This document shows positions 7,205 to 14,767 of a stretch of 27,139 nucleotides of DNA, in pieces. A model generated the notes under the pieces. The model searched no databases and was not told the DNA's origin. It saw only the letters and a list, made by a program, of their open reading frames with translations. The translations under genes were made by a program, and so were the position numbers. Each line of letters starts with the position of its first letter. The stretch's first letter is position 1. Source of the DNA: Clostridia bacterium (lineage in GTDB: Bacteria; Bacillota; Clostridia; Peptostreptococcales; Anaerovoracaceae); NCBI GenBank assembly GCA_900766045.1, contig CAAFTW010000017.1, positions 1 to 27,139 of the forward strand, read 5' to 3'.

Positions 7205-8383
7205 TTACAGTTCTGCCTTGAGCTCCTCGACCTTATCCAGGTGCTCCCATGGAACGTCGATGTCGGTTCTTCCGAAGTGGCCGTATGCTGCTGTCTGGCG
7301 GTAGATCGGTCTCTTCAGGTCCAGATCTCTGATGATTGCGCCCGGTCTCAGATCGAAATGTCTCTTTACGATCTCAGCCAGCTCTTCATCGTCTTTCTTT
7401 CCTGTTCCGAAGGAGTTTACAGAAATGGAAACCGGCTCAGCAACGCCGATTGCGTAGGCAACCTGCAGTTCGCAGCGGTCAGCCAGTCCTGCGGCAACCA
7501 GGTTCTTGGCAACCCATCTTGCAGCATAGCATGCAGAACGGTCTACCTTTGTAGGATCCTTTCCGGAGAATGCGCCGCCACCGTGACGGGCATATCCGCC
7601 GTAGGTATCAACGATGATCTTGCGGCCGGTCAGTCCGGAGTCGCCCTGCGGTCCGCCGATTACGAAACGGCCTGTCGGGTTGACGATGAAACGGGTCTTG
7701 TCATCCAGATACTCTGCCGGAATGATCGGCTTGATGACGTGCTCGATGATGTCCTTCTTAATCTGTGCCTGTGTGACGTCAGGGCTGTGCTGTGTGGAAA
7801 CCAGAACGGTGTCTACGCGCTTAACCTTGTCGTCATCATATTCTACAGTAACCTGCGTCTTTCCGTCCGGTCTCAGATAGTCCAGCGTGCCGTTCTTTCT
7901 GACTTCGGTCAGGCGGCGTGCCAGCTTGTGCGCCATCTCGATCGGCATCGGCATGTACTCCGGTGTCTCGTTGCAGGCATAGCCGAACATCATTCCCTGG
8001 TCTCCTGCTCCGATCTTATCCAGATCATCCTTATCGGAAGACTCCTTGTATTCCTCAGCCTCATCAACGCCCATAGCGATATCGGAGGACTGCTCGTCGA
8101 TCGCGGACAGTACTGCGCATGTCTCACAGTCGAATCCGTATTTTGCGCGGTCGTATCCGATGTCCTTCAGGACTCCTCTTACTGTGGACGGAATGTCTAC
8201 ATATCCCTTGGTGCTGATTTCTCCCATAACCATAACATAGCCTGTAGTTGTGGTTGTCTCGCATGCTACACGGCTATCCGGATCCTGCGCAATCAGCGCG
8301 TCCAGAATCGCGTCAGAAACCTGATCGCAGATTTTATCAGGATGTCCTTCTGTTACAGACTCAGAGGTAAATAATCTCTTCAT
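7205..8383 (-). CDS. metK: S-adenosylmethionine synthetase (methionine adenosyltransferase)
   Basis: MetK makes S-adenosylmethionine from methionine and ATP in the cytoplasm. The 392-residue length is normal. Diagnostic motifs are present: GHPDKICDQVSDAILDA (residues 14-30), GAGDQGMMFGYACNETPE (the methionine/ATP hexapeptide region) and the P-loop-like GGGAFSGKDPTKVDRS. The start ATG has AGGGAG at normal distance. The gene is monocistronic, under a SAM-I riboswitch and its own promoter, with a terminator downstream. SAM would shut off its own synthesis. SAM is also the cofactor family used by the radical-SAM maturase ScfB encoded further right. Confidence 0.99.
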   Translation of the reverse strand: MKRLFTSESVTEGHPDKICDQVSDAILDALIAQDPDSRVACETTTTTGYVMVMGEISTKGYVDIPSTVRGVLKDIGYDRAKYGFDCETCAVLSAIDEQSSDIAMGVDEAEEYKESSDKDDLDKIGAGDQGMMFGYACNETPEYMPMPIEMAHKLARRLTEVRKNGTLDYLRPDGKTQVTVEYDDDKVKRVDTVLVSTQHSPDVTQAQIKKDIIEHVIKPIIPAEYLDDKTRFIVNPTGRFVIGGPQGDSGLTGRKIIVDTYGGYARHGGGAFSGKDPTKVDRSACYAARWVAKNLVAAGLADRCELQVAYAIGVAEPVSISVNSFGTGKKDDEELAEIVKRHFDLRPGAIIRDLDLKRPIYRQTAAYGHFGRTDIDVPWEHLDKVEELKAEL

Positions 8384-8420
8384 TTCTGCTAACTCCCTTC
8401 AGTTTGCATAAGTATCTTGT

Positions 8421-8581
8421 AAAAAAAAATCCTTTTCCATACGAGAAAAGGATTGATCTTCAAACCTTTCCTCATCTTTCAGGAGGGTCCTGCTCCTGTA
8501 GGATTTGGCACCTTGTACGATTCCCCGTAACAGGTTGCCGGGCTTCATCGGGCCTATTCCCTCAGCCGCTCTCGATAAGGA
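8421..8581 (-). promoter_or_regulatory. SAM-I riboswitch with terminator controlling metK
   Basis: The minus-strand leader has the SAM-I core: P1 TCCTTATC (8574-8581) pairing with GATGAGGA (8469-8476), GAGAGCGG-TGAGGGA, GATGAAGCCCGGCAACC, AAGGTGCCAAATCCTAC, and GAAAGATGAG. An intrinsic terminator follows (8421-8455, ATCCTTTTC...GAAAAGGAT plus nine T). The P1 3' strand and its tail, GAGGAAAGG (8465-8473), can pair instead with CCTTTTCTC (8443-8451) of the terminator. That gives the classic antiterminator switch, which turns expression off when SAM is bound. Confidence 0.97.
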
Positions 8582-8593
8582 TTTATTGCTTCT

Positions 8594-8621
8594 ATTATAT
8601 TAAATCTTCCGGCCGGCGCAA
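8594..8621 (-). promoter_or_regulatory. metK promoter
   Basis: The -35 TTGCGC (8616-8621) and the -10 TATAAT (8594-8599) are 16 bases apart on the minus strand. Transcription would start a few bases before the riboswitch. Confidence 0.65.
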
Positions 8622-8634
8622 TATACAACCGCCG

Positions 8635-9912
8635 CTATTTGTCTAACTCAGCGAATTCTGCCGCGCCCTTCAGAAATTTTTCCATGGCCTCACGGTCATC
8701 GAACATGACTCTGGCACTCTGCGGCTTCCCGCCGCCCTTTCCGCCAAGCGGCCGCGCGAGTTCTCTTACCATCGCCGCACAGTCATTTTTTGTCCCCTTT
8801 CCATCGGACAAAAGGAAAACCGCCTGCTCCGCAGGCTGCACAAGGAAAATCACTCCGCTGACGGCTTTCCTGAGTTTCTTCTGGATCCTCAGGATTTCAT
8901 CATCCGAGAGGTCATTCAGCTCCTTCACCAGACCCGGATGAAGATTCTGCCGGATCTCCTCTGCAGCGGCGTTCACTCTCGCCTGGCGCAGCTGATAAAC
9001 TTCATTATGAAGCTCGTCCTCTTTCTGCATGAGGCGGTCCAGCTTCTCCATCAGGTCCCGCTCCCCGGCAGACAGCCGCTCCCCAGCCTGGGTCAGCACA
9101 TCGTACTGCCGCTCGTAGTTTTCCAGCGCCCGCTTTCCCGCGTCAAAGTAAATTCTGGTCCGCCCGCGGTTCTGCTCGACCTTGTAGACCTTAATCAGGC
9201 CCACCTGACCGGAAGAATCGGGATGAGTTCCGCAGCAGGGGCAGCAGTCCAGGGGATGCTCCGTATCTCCCACCGTCACTACAGAAATATCCTCATTGAA
9301 ATTCAGCATTTTACGAAGCGGCATAGCTTCTGCCTCTTCACGGGTCTTGAAATAGCTGACCTGAATCGGTGCATCCAGCCAGATCACGCGGTTGGCCTCG
9401 CGTTCCGCCTCAAGAGCCATTTCCCAGGTTACCCTGGAATACTCCGGGAAAGAGGAAAGATCTGCCATCCGGGTCACTTCTCCTTCCGGGCGGAATGCCG
9501 CATCGATGGTCATGCCGTCTTCCCCCATGTGAAAGCCCTGATTGAAGGCTCCGAACAGGCGGTGAAGCGCTCCGGACAAGATGTGTTCGCCGGCGTGCCG
9601 CTGCATATGGTCAAATCGCAGGTCCCAGTCCAGCTGAAGCTGCAGACTGCTTCCGGTTTTCAGCTCTGCACCGTCCTCTGCTTTAAAGTAATGAAGCAGA
9701 CGTCCATCTTCTTCCTGCACATCGGTGATTTCCAGCTTTTTTCCGTCATCGGTGACAGCGCTTCCCCGGTCGCTTCCCTGGCCCCCTCCTTCTGGACAAA
9801 ACACAGTCTGGTCAAGGATTAAGGCGCTGCCATGCCGGCCCTCTGCAATCTCCATCAGCTGCGCGGCGCAGGTCTTCTGGTATACGTTTTTCTGATACAA
9901 GCGTTCCGTCAT
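8635..9912 (-). CDS. AlaX-like alanyl-tRNA editing protein with DHHA1 domain
   Basis: This protein is related to the editing half of alanyl-tRNA synthetase and likely hydrolyses mischarged Ser- or Gly-tRNA(Ala) in trans. The zinc site motifs of the editing domain are intact: HAGEH at 107-111 and CCGTH at 227-231, counting from the upstream ATG. The C-terminal part has a coiled segment (about 275-325) and a glycine-rich DHHA1 motif (LGGKGGGKPQSA), as in long AlaX proteins. Two adjacent ATGs exist at 9915 and 9912. AAGGAG is only three bases from the first and six from the second, so the second is chosen (425 residues). It lacks any aminoacylation domain. Confidence 0.9.
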   Translation of the reverse strand: MTERLYQKNVYQKTCAAQLMEIAEGRHGSALILDQTVFCPEGGGQGSDRGSAVTDDGKKLEITDVQEEDGRLLHYFKAEDGAELKTGSSLQLQLDWDLRFDHMQRHAGEHILSGALHRLFGAFNQGFHMGEDGMTIDAAFRPEGEVTRMADLSSFPEYSRVTWEMALEAEREANRVIWLDAPIQVSYFKTREEAEAMPLRKMLNFNEDISVVTVGDTEHPLDCCPCCGTHPDSSGQVGLIKVYKVEQNRGRTRIYFDAGKRALENYERQYDVLTQAGERLSAGERDLMEKLDRLMQKEDELHNEVYQLRQARVNAAAEEIRQNLHPGLVKELNDLSDDEILRIQKKLRKAVSGVIFLVQPAEQAVFLLSDGKGTKNDCAAMVRELARPLGGKGGGKPQSARVMFDDREAMEKFLKGAAEFAELDK

Positions 9913-9954
9913 CATGCACTCCTTGCTTATTTCTTTTTGTCTGGGAAATTTTTC

Positions 9955-11193
9955 TTACTCCCGGATCAGATCCAGAAAATCCTCGAAATCCGCCATTCCG
10001 CTCATCAAAAAGTTATTCATGACGGGCTCGCTGAAGAGCAGATTTTCTTTCAGTTTCAGATATTTTGCGACTGGCGAGGTCAGCAGGTCAAATTCCAGTG
10101 TTTTTGCGTCCATCGGCGTGTTGCTGGAAATCACGAGCTGACGGATGTTTCCCATGTAATAGATACCGATCAGGTCGTCATAAAGATGAAAGTCGCTCTT
10201 CAGGGCGTGGTCATTATTCGGACGGTAGAGCATGTAAGTTGTGCCTTCATCTTCCTGCACGATCATGGCGCGCTTTAAAAGCCGGCTGGACTGGCGTCCG
10301 AAACTTTCCAGCGGTCCGGTATAATCGAACACCATGACGTACTCTTTATGAAGAAGATTCAGGTAGGCTTCCTGGTCGGAAATTTCCATCTTATCCCGGA
10401 CGATGAATTCCGAGATTTTTCTGCTCAGGCCTTTGAATTTAAAGGTACTCATCAGCAGGTAGAAAACTTCCGAATCGTCAGATTCTGAGACGATCGTCCG
10501 GCAGTCCAGAGCGTTCGGATCTTCCCTGCTGTCTTCTGTGTGATTGCTGAAGACGCCCATGTGACCGTATTCGGAGAGCAGGTCATGGCTGATGTCTCCG
10601 TCGGTCAGGACGGAGACGGCGTCCCAGTCCCGGTCGGTATAGCGCATGAGGAAGTAGTTGACTGCTTCTACGCGGCTTCTCGGTTTGATACAGGATTTTT
10701 CCAGGAGCAGGCGGCTTTCCATCCTTGTCAGATTATCTTTTGTCAGAAGAATGAACTGGTACATGGGCTGACCGTCCGGAAGGCTGATCTGCTTTCTGTG
10801 GTTGAAATCGGTGTACTGGTGGACCAGATGCACGGCTTCCCGCTCGCTGACGGCGAGCTTGGAACCGCCCAGGCCTCCAATGTAGGACGCCTCCAGATCC
10901 TGTTTTTCCTCATCTCCCGGATCCATCAGATAATCGAAGCGGTCAAATCCGTATTCTACGGCATCGAAGTAGAAATACTGCAGAAATTCATCATGGGTCC
11001 CGGCGATGATCCTCCAGCTGATGCCCAGACACACAACCCCCATCAGACGGGTGTCGGTAATCCAGGCGTGCTGAAATTCCAGTGCACTGCGGTCCATGTA
11101 CAGGGTGCCGGACGGTCGGTAAGATTTCTCCGGCTTTTCTTCCGGATGAGAAAGTCCACCTTCCAGAACGGTAAAGTTCTTCTTATTCTTCAT
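9955..11193 (-). CDS. Conserved-looking protein of unknown function, 412 residues
   Basis: I do not recognise a family. It is a soluble, acidic protein with no signal peptide or membrane segment, and AAAGGAGG stands five bases before its ATG, so it is surely translated. Visible features are an N-terminal GTLYMDRSALEFQ region, a glycine-rich YIGGLGGSKLAVSERE stretch near residues 102-118, and a C-terminal acidic end (GMADFEDFLDLIRE). Cysteines are few. It lies 66 bases after rluB and 42 bases before the AlaX-like gene on the same strand, so the three may form a transcription unit. No catalytic motif was found. Confidence 0.85.
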   Translation of the reverse strand: MKNKKNFTVLEGGLSHPEEKPEKSYRPSGTLYMDRSALEFQHAWITDTRLMGVVCLGISWRIIAGTHDEFLQYFYFDAVEYGFDRFDYLMDPGDEEKQDLEASYIGGLGGSKLAVSEREAVHLVHQYTDFNHRKQISLPDGQPMYQFILLTKDNLTRMESRLLLEKSCIKPRSRVEAVNYFLMRYTDRDWDAVSVLTDGDISHDLLSEYGHMGVFSNHTEDSREDPNALDCRTIVSESDDSEVFYLLMSTFKFKGLSRKISEFIVRDKMEISDQEAYLNLLHKEYVMVFDYTGPLESFGRQSSRLLKRAMIVQEDEGTTYMLYRPNNDHALKSDFHLYDDLIGIYYMGNIRQLVISSNTPMDAKTLEFDLLTSPVAKYLKLKENLLFSEPVMNNFLMSGMADFEDFLDLIRE

Positions 11194-11259
11194 GCCATCC
11201 TCCTTTCTGCGTAATTTCTTTTCGTTTTCTGATAATTGGTAAATGCGGATTCTGGGATT

Positions 11260-11970
11260 TTACGCCTTCTGCATCAGATAGGCGACTTCTGACGGGCTGA
11301 GTTTCCGGCATCTTCCCTGCTTCAGGTGACCCAGAACGATGTTTCCATACGCGATGCGTTCAAGTTCCAGCACGTGGCTTCCGACGGCTTCCAGCATGCG
11401 GCGGATCTGGCGGTTCTTTCCTTCATGAATCGTCATTTCCAGAACGGTGGAGTGTTTATTGCACTTCAGGACGCGGACCTGGGCCGGTGAAGTCTTGAAG
11501 CCGCCGATGTTCACGCCGTTTCTCAGAAGGTTGAGCTGACGGCGGCTCAGGCTGCCTTCTGCGCGGAGCACGTAAGTCTTTCCGACTTCATGCTTCGGGT
11601 GAGTCAGGCGGTAGGCAAAATCTCCGTCGTTGGTCAGGAAGAGCAGGCCTGAAGTCTGAAAATCCAGGCGGCCTACCGGATAGATACGTTCCTGCACCTC
11701 CTGCATGAGATCCATGACGGTCGGTCTTCCCTTATCGTCATGCACGGAGGTGATGAACCCCGGCGGCTTGTTCAGCATGTAGTAGACCTTAGTCTGCTCT
11801 CTGTGCTGCAGCGGCTGGCCGCAGACGATGACTTCATCGCTGTCCTGCACGTCGTATCCCGGATGTGTGAGGACGGCTCCGTTAACTTTTACCTTGCCCT
11901 GGCGGATCAGCTCATCCGCCTTTCTTCTGCTTGCGAGTCCCGCTTCTGCGATGTATTTATTGATTCTCAT
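11260..11970 (-). CDS. rluB: Pseudouridine synthase, RluB/RsuA family
   Basis: This enzyme of 236 residues isomerises a uridine in rRNA (RluB acts on 23S rRNA, RsuA on 16S). An S4 RNA-binding domain covers about residues 1-60 (MRINKYIAEAGLASRRKADELI). The catalytic motif GRLDFQTSGLLFLTNDG has the active Asp at 103. KTYVLRAEG and GKNRQIRRMLEAVG follow as in the family. AAGGAG precedes the ATG. In many Firmicutes rluB lies just after scpA/scpB. Here the SCIFF genes stand between them. RluB rather than RsuA is inferred from this context and length. Confidence 0.93.
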   Translation of the reverse strand: MRINKYIAEAGLASRRKADELIRQGKVKVNGAVLTHPGYDVQDSDEVIVCGQPLQHREQTKVYYMLNKPPGFITSVHDDKGRPTVMDLMQEVQERIYPVGRLDFQTSGLLFLTNDGDFAYRLTHPKHEVGKTYVLRAEGSLSRRQLNLLRNGVNIGGFKTSPAQVRVLKCNKHSTVLEMTIHEGKNRQIRRMLEAVGSHVLELERIAYGNIVLGHLKQGRCRKLSPSEVAYLMQKA

Positions 11971-11987
11971 GGAAATCTCTCCTTATG

Positions 11988-12017
11988 GTAGAAGAGGCGG
12001 CGGCAAACGCCGCCGCC
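11988..12017 (-). terminator. GC-rich hairpin after scfB
   Basis: A perfect 9-bp stem (11996-12004 with 12009-12017) has the loop GTTT, followed on the minus strand by TCTTCT. The weak T run suggests partial termination between scfB and rluB. Confidence 0.6.
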
Positions 12018-12041
12018 CTGTGCAGGATTGTGTATATCCAG

Positions 12042-13457
12042 TTATTCTGCGTCAGGCTCCAGGTCTCCAAGTGCTTTTGCCACCTGGATCATAACCGCGC
12101 ATTCCATACGCTTTCTGAAGATCTTGCAGCTGTAATCATAGACGCCTTTAATGCTGCCGGTTCCGTGGTAGGCGTTGGCCGCGCATCCGCCGGAGCAGTA
12201 CAGACGCGCCCAGCATGTTCTGCATTCTTCTCTGGCGTAGACATTGCACATCTTGAAATCGTCCTTGATGTCCTCACGCGTGATGCCGTGCCAGATATCG
12301 CCCATCTTGAACTGCTCGTCTCCGACGAACTGGTGGCACGGGAACAGATCCCCCCACGGGGTAACCGCATAGTACTCAGTTCCGGATCCGCATCCGGAAA
12401 TTCTCTTATAGATGCATGGCCCGCCCTGGAGATCCAGCATGTAGTGATAGAAAACGACCGGCTTTCCGGCTTTTTCTCTCTCCATCAGCCATTTTGCCAG
12501 GATCTCATACTGGTGAAAAATCTCCGGGAGGTCTTCCTCGGTCAGCGCGTAAGGCTCATCCGGAGAACAGACGACCGGCTCGATGGACAGACGGTCAAAT
12601 CCCAGGTCTGCCATGTGGAACAGGTCCTCTGTGAAGTCCACGTTATTATGCGTAAAGGTTCCGCGGATATAGTATTCCTTGTCTCCTCTGGCTTTCACCA
12701 GTTTCTGGAACTTTGGAACAACGACGTCGTAACTTCCGCGTCCGTCGATGAATTTTCTCAGGTGGTCATGCACTTCTTTTCTGCCGTCCAGGCTCAGGAC
12801 GACATTGTTCATCTCTTTATTGGTAAAGTCGATGACGTCATCGTTGATTCCAACACCATTGGTAGTCAGAGTGAAGCGGAAATTCTTGTGATGTTCCTTT
12901 TCAAGAGAACGCGCGTAAGCGACAGTCTGCTTGACTACATCCCAGTTCAGAAGCGGCTCACCGCCGAAGAAGTCGACTTCCAGATTGTAATGGTCTCCGG
13001 AATTGGCTACCAGCCAGTCGATTGCCTGTTTTGCGGTCTCCAGGCTCATGATTGCGCGTTCACCGTGGAATCTTCCCTGGCTCGCAAAGCAATAGGAGCA
13101 GTTCAGGTTGCAGGTATGCGCGACATGAAGGCAGAGTGCCTTGACTTCCGTATGGCGCTCTTTCAGAACGCCTGCACTCGGCTCCCAGATATCCTTCGCA
13201 AACAGCTTCTTTTCCTTTTCCAGCTCGTCGATATCCGACATCGTCTGGTCAATGTCCTCAGGCGTAACATCGTCCCTGTCATTGTATTTTGCCAGAATCT
13301 TTTCCCTGACAGAGGACCGGTCCGGCTCTTCTCCGCGATCTTTTGCTTCACAAAAAAGCTGGATGATGTCGTAAGCGACATCATCCACGCAATGTACAGA
13401 ACCGCTGTTTACGTCCAGAACAATGTTGTATCCGTTCAGCTTGTACTGATGAATCAT
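12042..13457 (-). CDS. scfB: SCIFF peptide maturase, radical SAM/SPASM enzyme
   Basis: ScfB installs thioether cross-links between cysteine thiols and residues of the ScfA peptide, making a ranthipeptide. An N-terminal peptide-recognition (RRE-like) region covers about residues 1-85. The radical SAM cluster motif is CNLNCSYC at 116-123. A GGEPLLNW SAM-binding motif follows. The C-terminal SPASM domain carries the auxiliary iron-sulfur cysteines (GCGSGTEYYAVTPWG, FPCHQF, CNVYAREECRTC, YCSGGCAAN, SCKIF). At 471 residues it has the size of known SCIFF maturases. Its start codon overlaps the scfA stop by one base (TAATG), so translation is coupled. Confidence 0.97.
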   Translation of the reverse strand: MIHQYKLNGYNIVLDVNSGSVHCVDDVAYDIIQLFCEAKDRGEEPDRSSVREKILAKYNDRDDVTPEDIDQTMSDIDELEKEKKLFAKDIWEPSAGVLKERHTEVKALCLHVAHTCNLNCSYCFASQGRFHGERAIMSLETAKQAIDWLVANSGDHYNLEVDFFGGEPLLNWDVVKQTVAYARSLEKEHHKNFRFTLTTNGVGINDDVIDFTNKEMNNVVLSLDGRKEVHDHLRKFIDGRGSYDVVVPKFQKLVKARGDKEYYIRGTFTHNNVDFTEDLFHMADLGFDRLSIEPVVCSPDEPYALTEEDLPEIFHQYEILAKWLMEREKAGKPVVFYHYMLDLQGGPCIYKRISGCGSGTEYYAVTPWGDLFPCHQFVGDEQFKMGDIWHGITREDIKDDFKMCNVYAREECRTCWARLYCSGGCAANAYHGTGSIKGVYDYSCKIFRKRMECAVMIQVAKALGDLEPDAE

Positions 13458-13600
13458 TACAGGCTCTTCTCACACTTCTGGTTCGCAACGCCGCAGGAAG
13501 TCTTGCATGCACTCTGGCATGAAGTCTGGCACTCTCCGCAGCCGCCGTCTGCAATGCTCTTGTTCAGATCTCTTGTCTGGATCGTTTTAATTCTCTTCAT
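13457..13600 (-). CDS. scfA: SCIFF ranthipeptide precursor (six cysteines in forty-five)
   Basis: The minus strand encodes a 47-residue peptide. The leader is MKRIKTIQTRDLNKSIADGG and the core carries six cysteines at positions 21, 24, 28, 32, 36 and 43 (GECQTSCQSACKTSCG). Thr26 and Thr34 lie between cysteines and are plausible thioether acceptors. This matches the SCIFF family, nearly universal in Clostridia and always beside its radical SAM maturase. Ranthipeptides have been linked to population-level control in Clostridium. A GAAAGG ribosome binding site and a strong promoter lie upstream. Confidence 0.97.
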   Translation of the reverse strand: MKRIKTIQTRDLNKSIADGGCGECQTSCQSACKTSCGVANQKCEKSL

Positions 13601-13640
13601 GATAATCACGCCTTTCTGTTGATAAGATATATTTATTCAT

Positions 13641-13669
13641 ATTTTACCGGTACTGCGCGCTGTTGTCAA
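13641..13669 (-). promoter_or_regulatory. scfA promoter
   Basis: On the minus strand, TTGACA (13664-13669), a 17-base spacer and TAAAAT (13641-13646) make a near-consensus sigma-A promoter. It lies about 40 bases before the scfA start and makes the SCIFF pair independent of the scpA/scpB unit. Confidence 0.85.
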
Positions 13670-13690
13670 ATTTTACCGGCGTGTTATACT

Positions 13691-14767
13691 CTACAGCTTT
13701 TTACGGATTTCCGCAACTACATCCGCAATTTCTCTTCCGTCTCCGTCAACGGTGATGTCTGCATGCTTCTCGTAGTAGGGTGTCCTGAGCGTATACAGAT
13801 CCGCAAGGGTCTGTCCTTCTTCCATCGTCACGCCGCGGCTGTCCAGATTATCCAGACGTTTCTCTACTGTGGATTCCTGAATCCGGATATAGACGACTTT
13901 CCCGGTCTTTCTCAGACGCTCGATCGCGTCTTCTGCAAAGATCGCGCTTCCTCCCGTCGCAATGACCGTATTCTGCGTATCAATCGAAAGAAGTGCCCGG
14001 CGCTCTGCCTTTGAAAAGTAGTCGTTTCCGTCTGCATCGATAATTTCCTGAAGGCTTCTTCCCTCCTGCTTTTCGATGACATCATCTGCGTCCAGGAACT
14101 TCTTCCCGGATGCCTCAGCCAGAGCGGCGCCCACCGTGCTTTTTCCGCATGACGGCATGCCGACCATAATTACATTCCCCTGCTCATTCATTTTTGTCTC
14201 CAATCCCTCATTCTGAATACGATCTTCTTCCCTCTCCTGTCTCAGAATACCCTCTTCAGATATCTCCGGCAGATCGTCCAGGCTTTCCAGCCCGAGCTGC
14301 TCCAGAAACTTGTCTGTCGTTCCGTATAGGATCGGACGCCCCACCCCTGAGGAACGCCCGCGGCTCTCGACCAGTCCCTTATCGATCAGGCCCTCCACGA
14401 CCCGATCGCACTTGACGCCGCGGATCTGGTCGATCCGTCCGCGGGTCACCGGCTGCAGATAGGCGATCACGGCCAGCACTTCTAAGGAAGCCTGGGAAAG
14501 CCGCTTCTCCTTCACCGGCGTGCAGAGTCTGCGGACAAATTCCGCGTTCTCCGGCGCTGTAATGAACTGAAAGGAGCTGCGGATTCTCCGGATGCGGATG
14601 CCGCTGTCACGGTTCTCATACTCCTTCTGCAGATCCAGAAAGAGCTGAACCGTCTCCTCTTCCGTCAGACCGAACACCTTAGCCGCGTCTTTCGCCGGGA
14701 GCGGCCGCCCCCAGACGTAGAGCATCGACTCCAGCGCGGATTTAATTATCTCTCTGCTTCCGGTCAT
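13691..14767 (-). CDS. scpB: ScpB fused to a shikimate-kinase-like P-loop domain
   Basis: Residues 1 to about 165 are ScpB, the winged-helix partner of ScpA in the SMC chromosome condensation complex (KSALESMLYVWGRPLPAKDAA, LEVLAVIAYLQPVTRGRIDQIRG, GRPILYGTTDKFLE). After a charged linker (170-192), residues 193-358 form a P-loop kinase like shikimate kinase: Walker A GMPSCGKST (203-211), DADDVIE, ATGGSAIF, LRTPYYEKHADITVD. Several shikimate-site residues differ: FSKAE replaces FRxxE, TGGS replaces TGGG, RGV replaces RPL. The substrate is therefore doubtful. No stop separates the halves. An internal ATG at codon 193 has a good GGAG site, so the kinase may also be made alone. The start overlaps scpA by four bases (ATGA). 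Confidence 0.9.
   Translation of the reverse strand: MTGSREIIKSALESMLYVWGRPLPAKDAAKVFGLTEEETVQLFLDLQKEYENRDSGIRIRRIRSSFQFITAPENAEFVRRLCTPVKEKRLSQASLEVLAVIAYLQPVTRGRIDQIRGVKCDRVVEGLIDKGLVESRGRSSGVGRPILYGTTDKFLEQLGLESLDDLPEISEEGILRQEREEDRIQNEGLETKMNEQGNVIMVGMPSCGKSTVGAALAEASGKKFLDADDVIEKQEGRSLQEIIDADGNDYFSKAERRALLSIDTQNTVIATGGSAIFAEDAIERLRKTGKVVYIRIQESTVEKRLDNLDSRGVTMEEGQTLADLYTLRTPYYEKHADITVDGDGREIADVVAEIRKKL

Noticed and set aside
6943..7221. A possible 92-residue plus-strand protein
   Set aside because: It overlaps the metK terminator and the metK 3' end, and is cysteine-rich without a pattern.
7070..8374. A 434-codon plus-strand frame
   Set aside because: It is the complement of metK, and its residues show no known family.
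11985..13622. A 545-codon open frame on the plus strand
   Set aside because: It lies antisense to scfB and scfA, whose motifs are unmistakable. The long frame is a by-product of their codon use.
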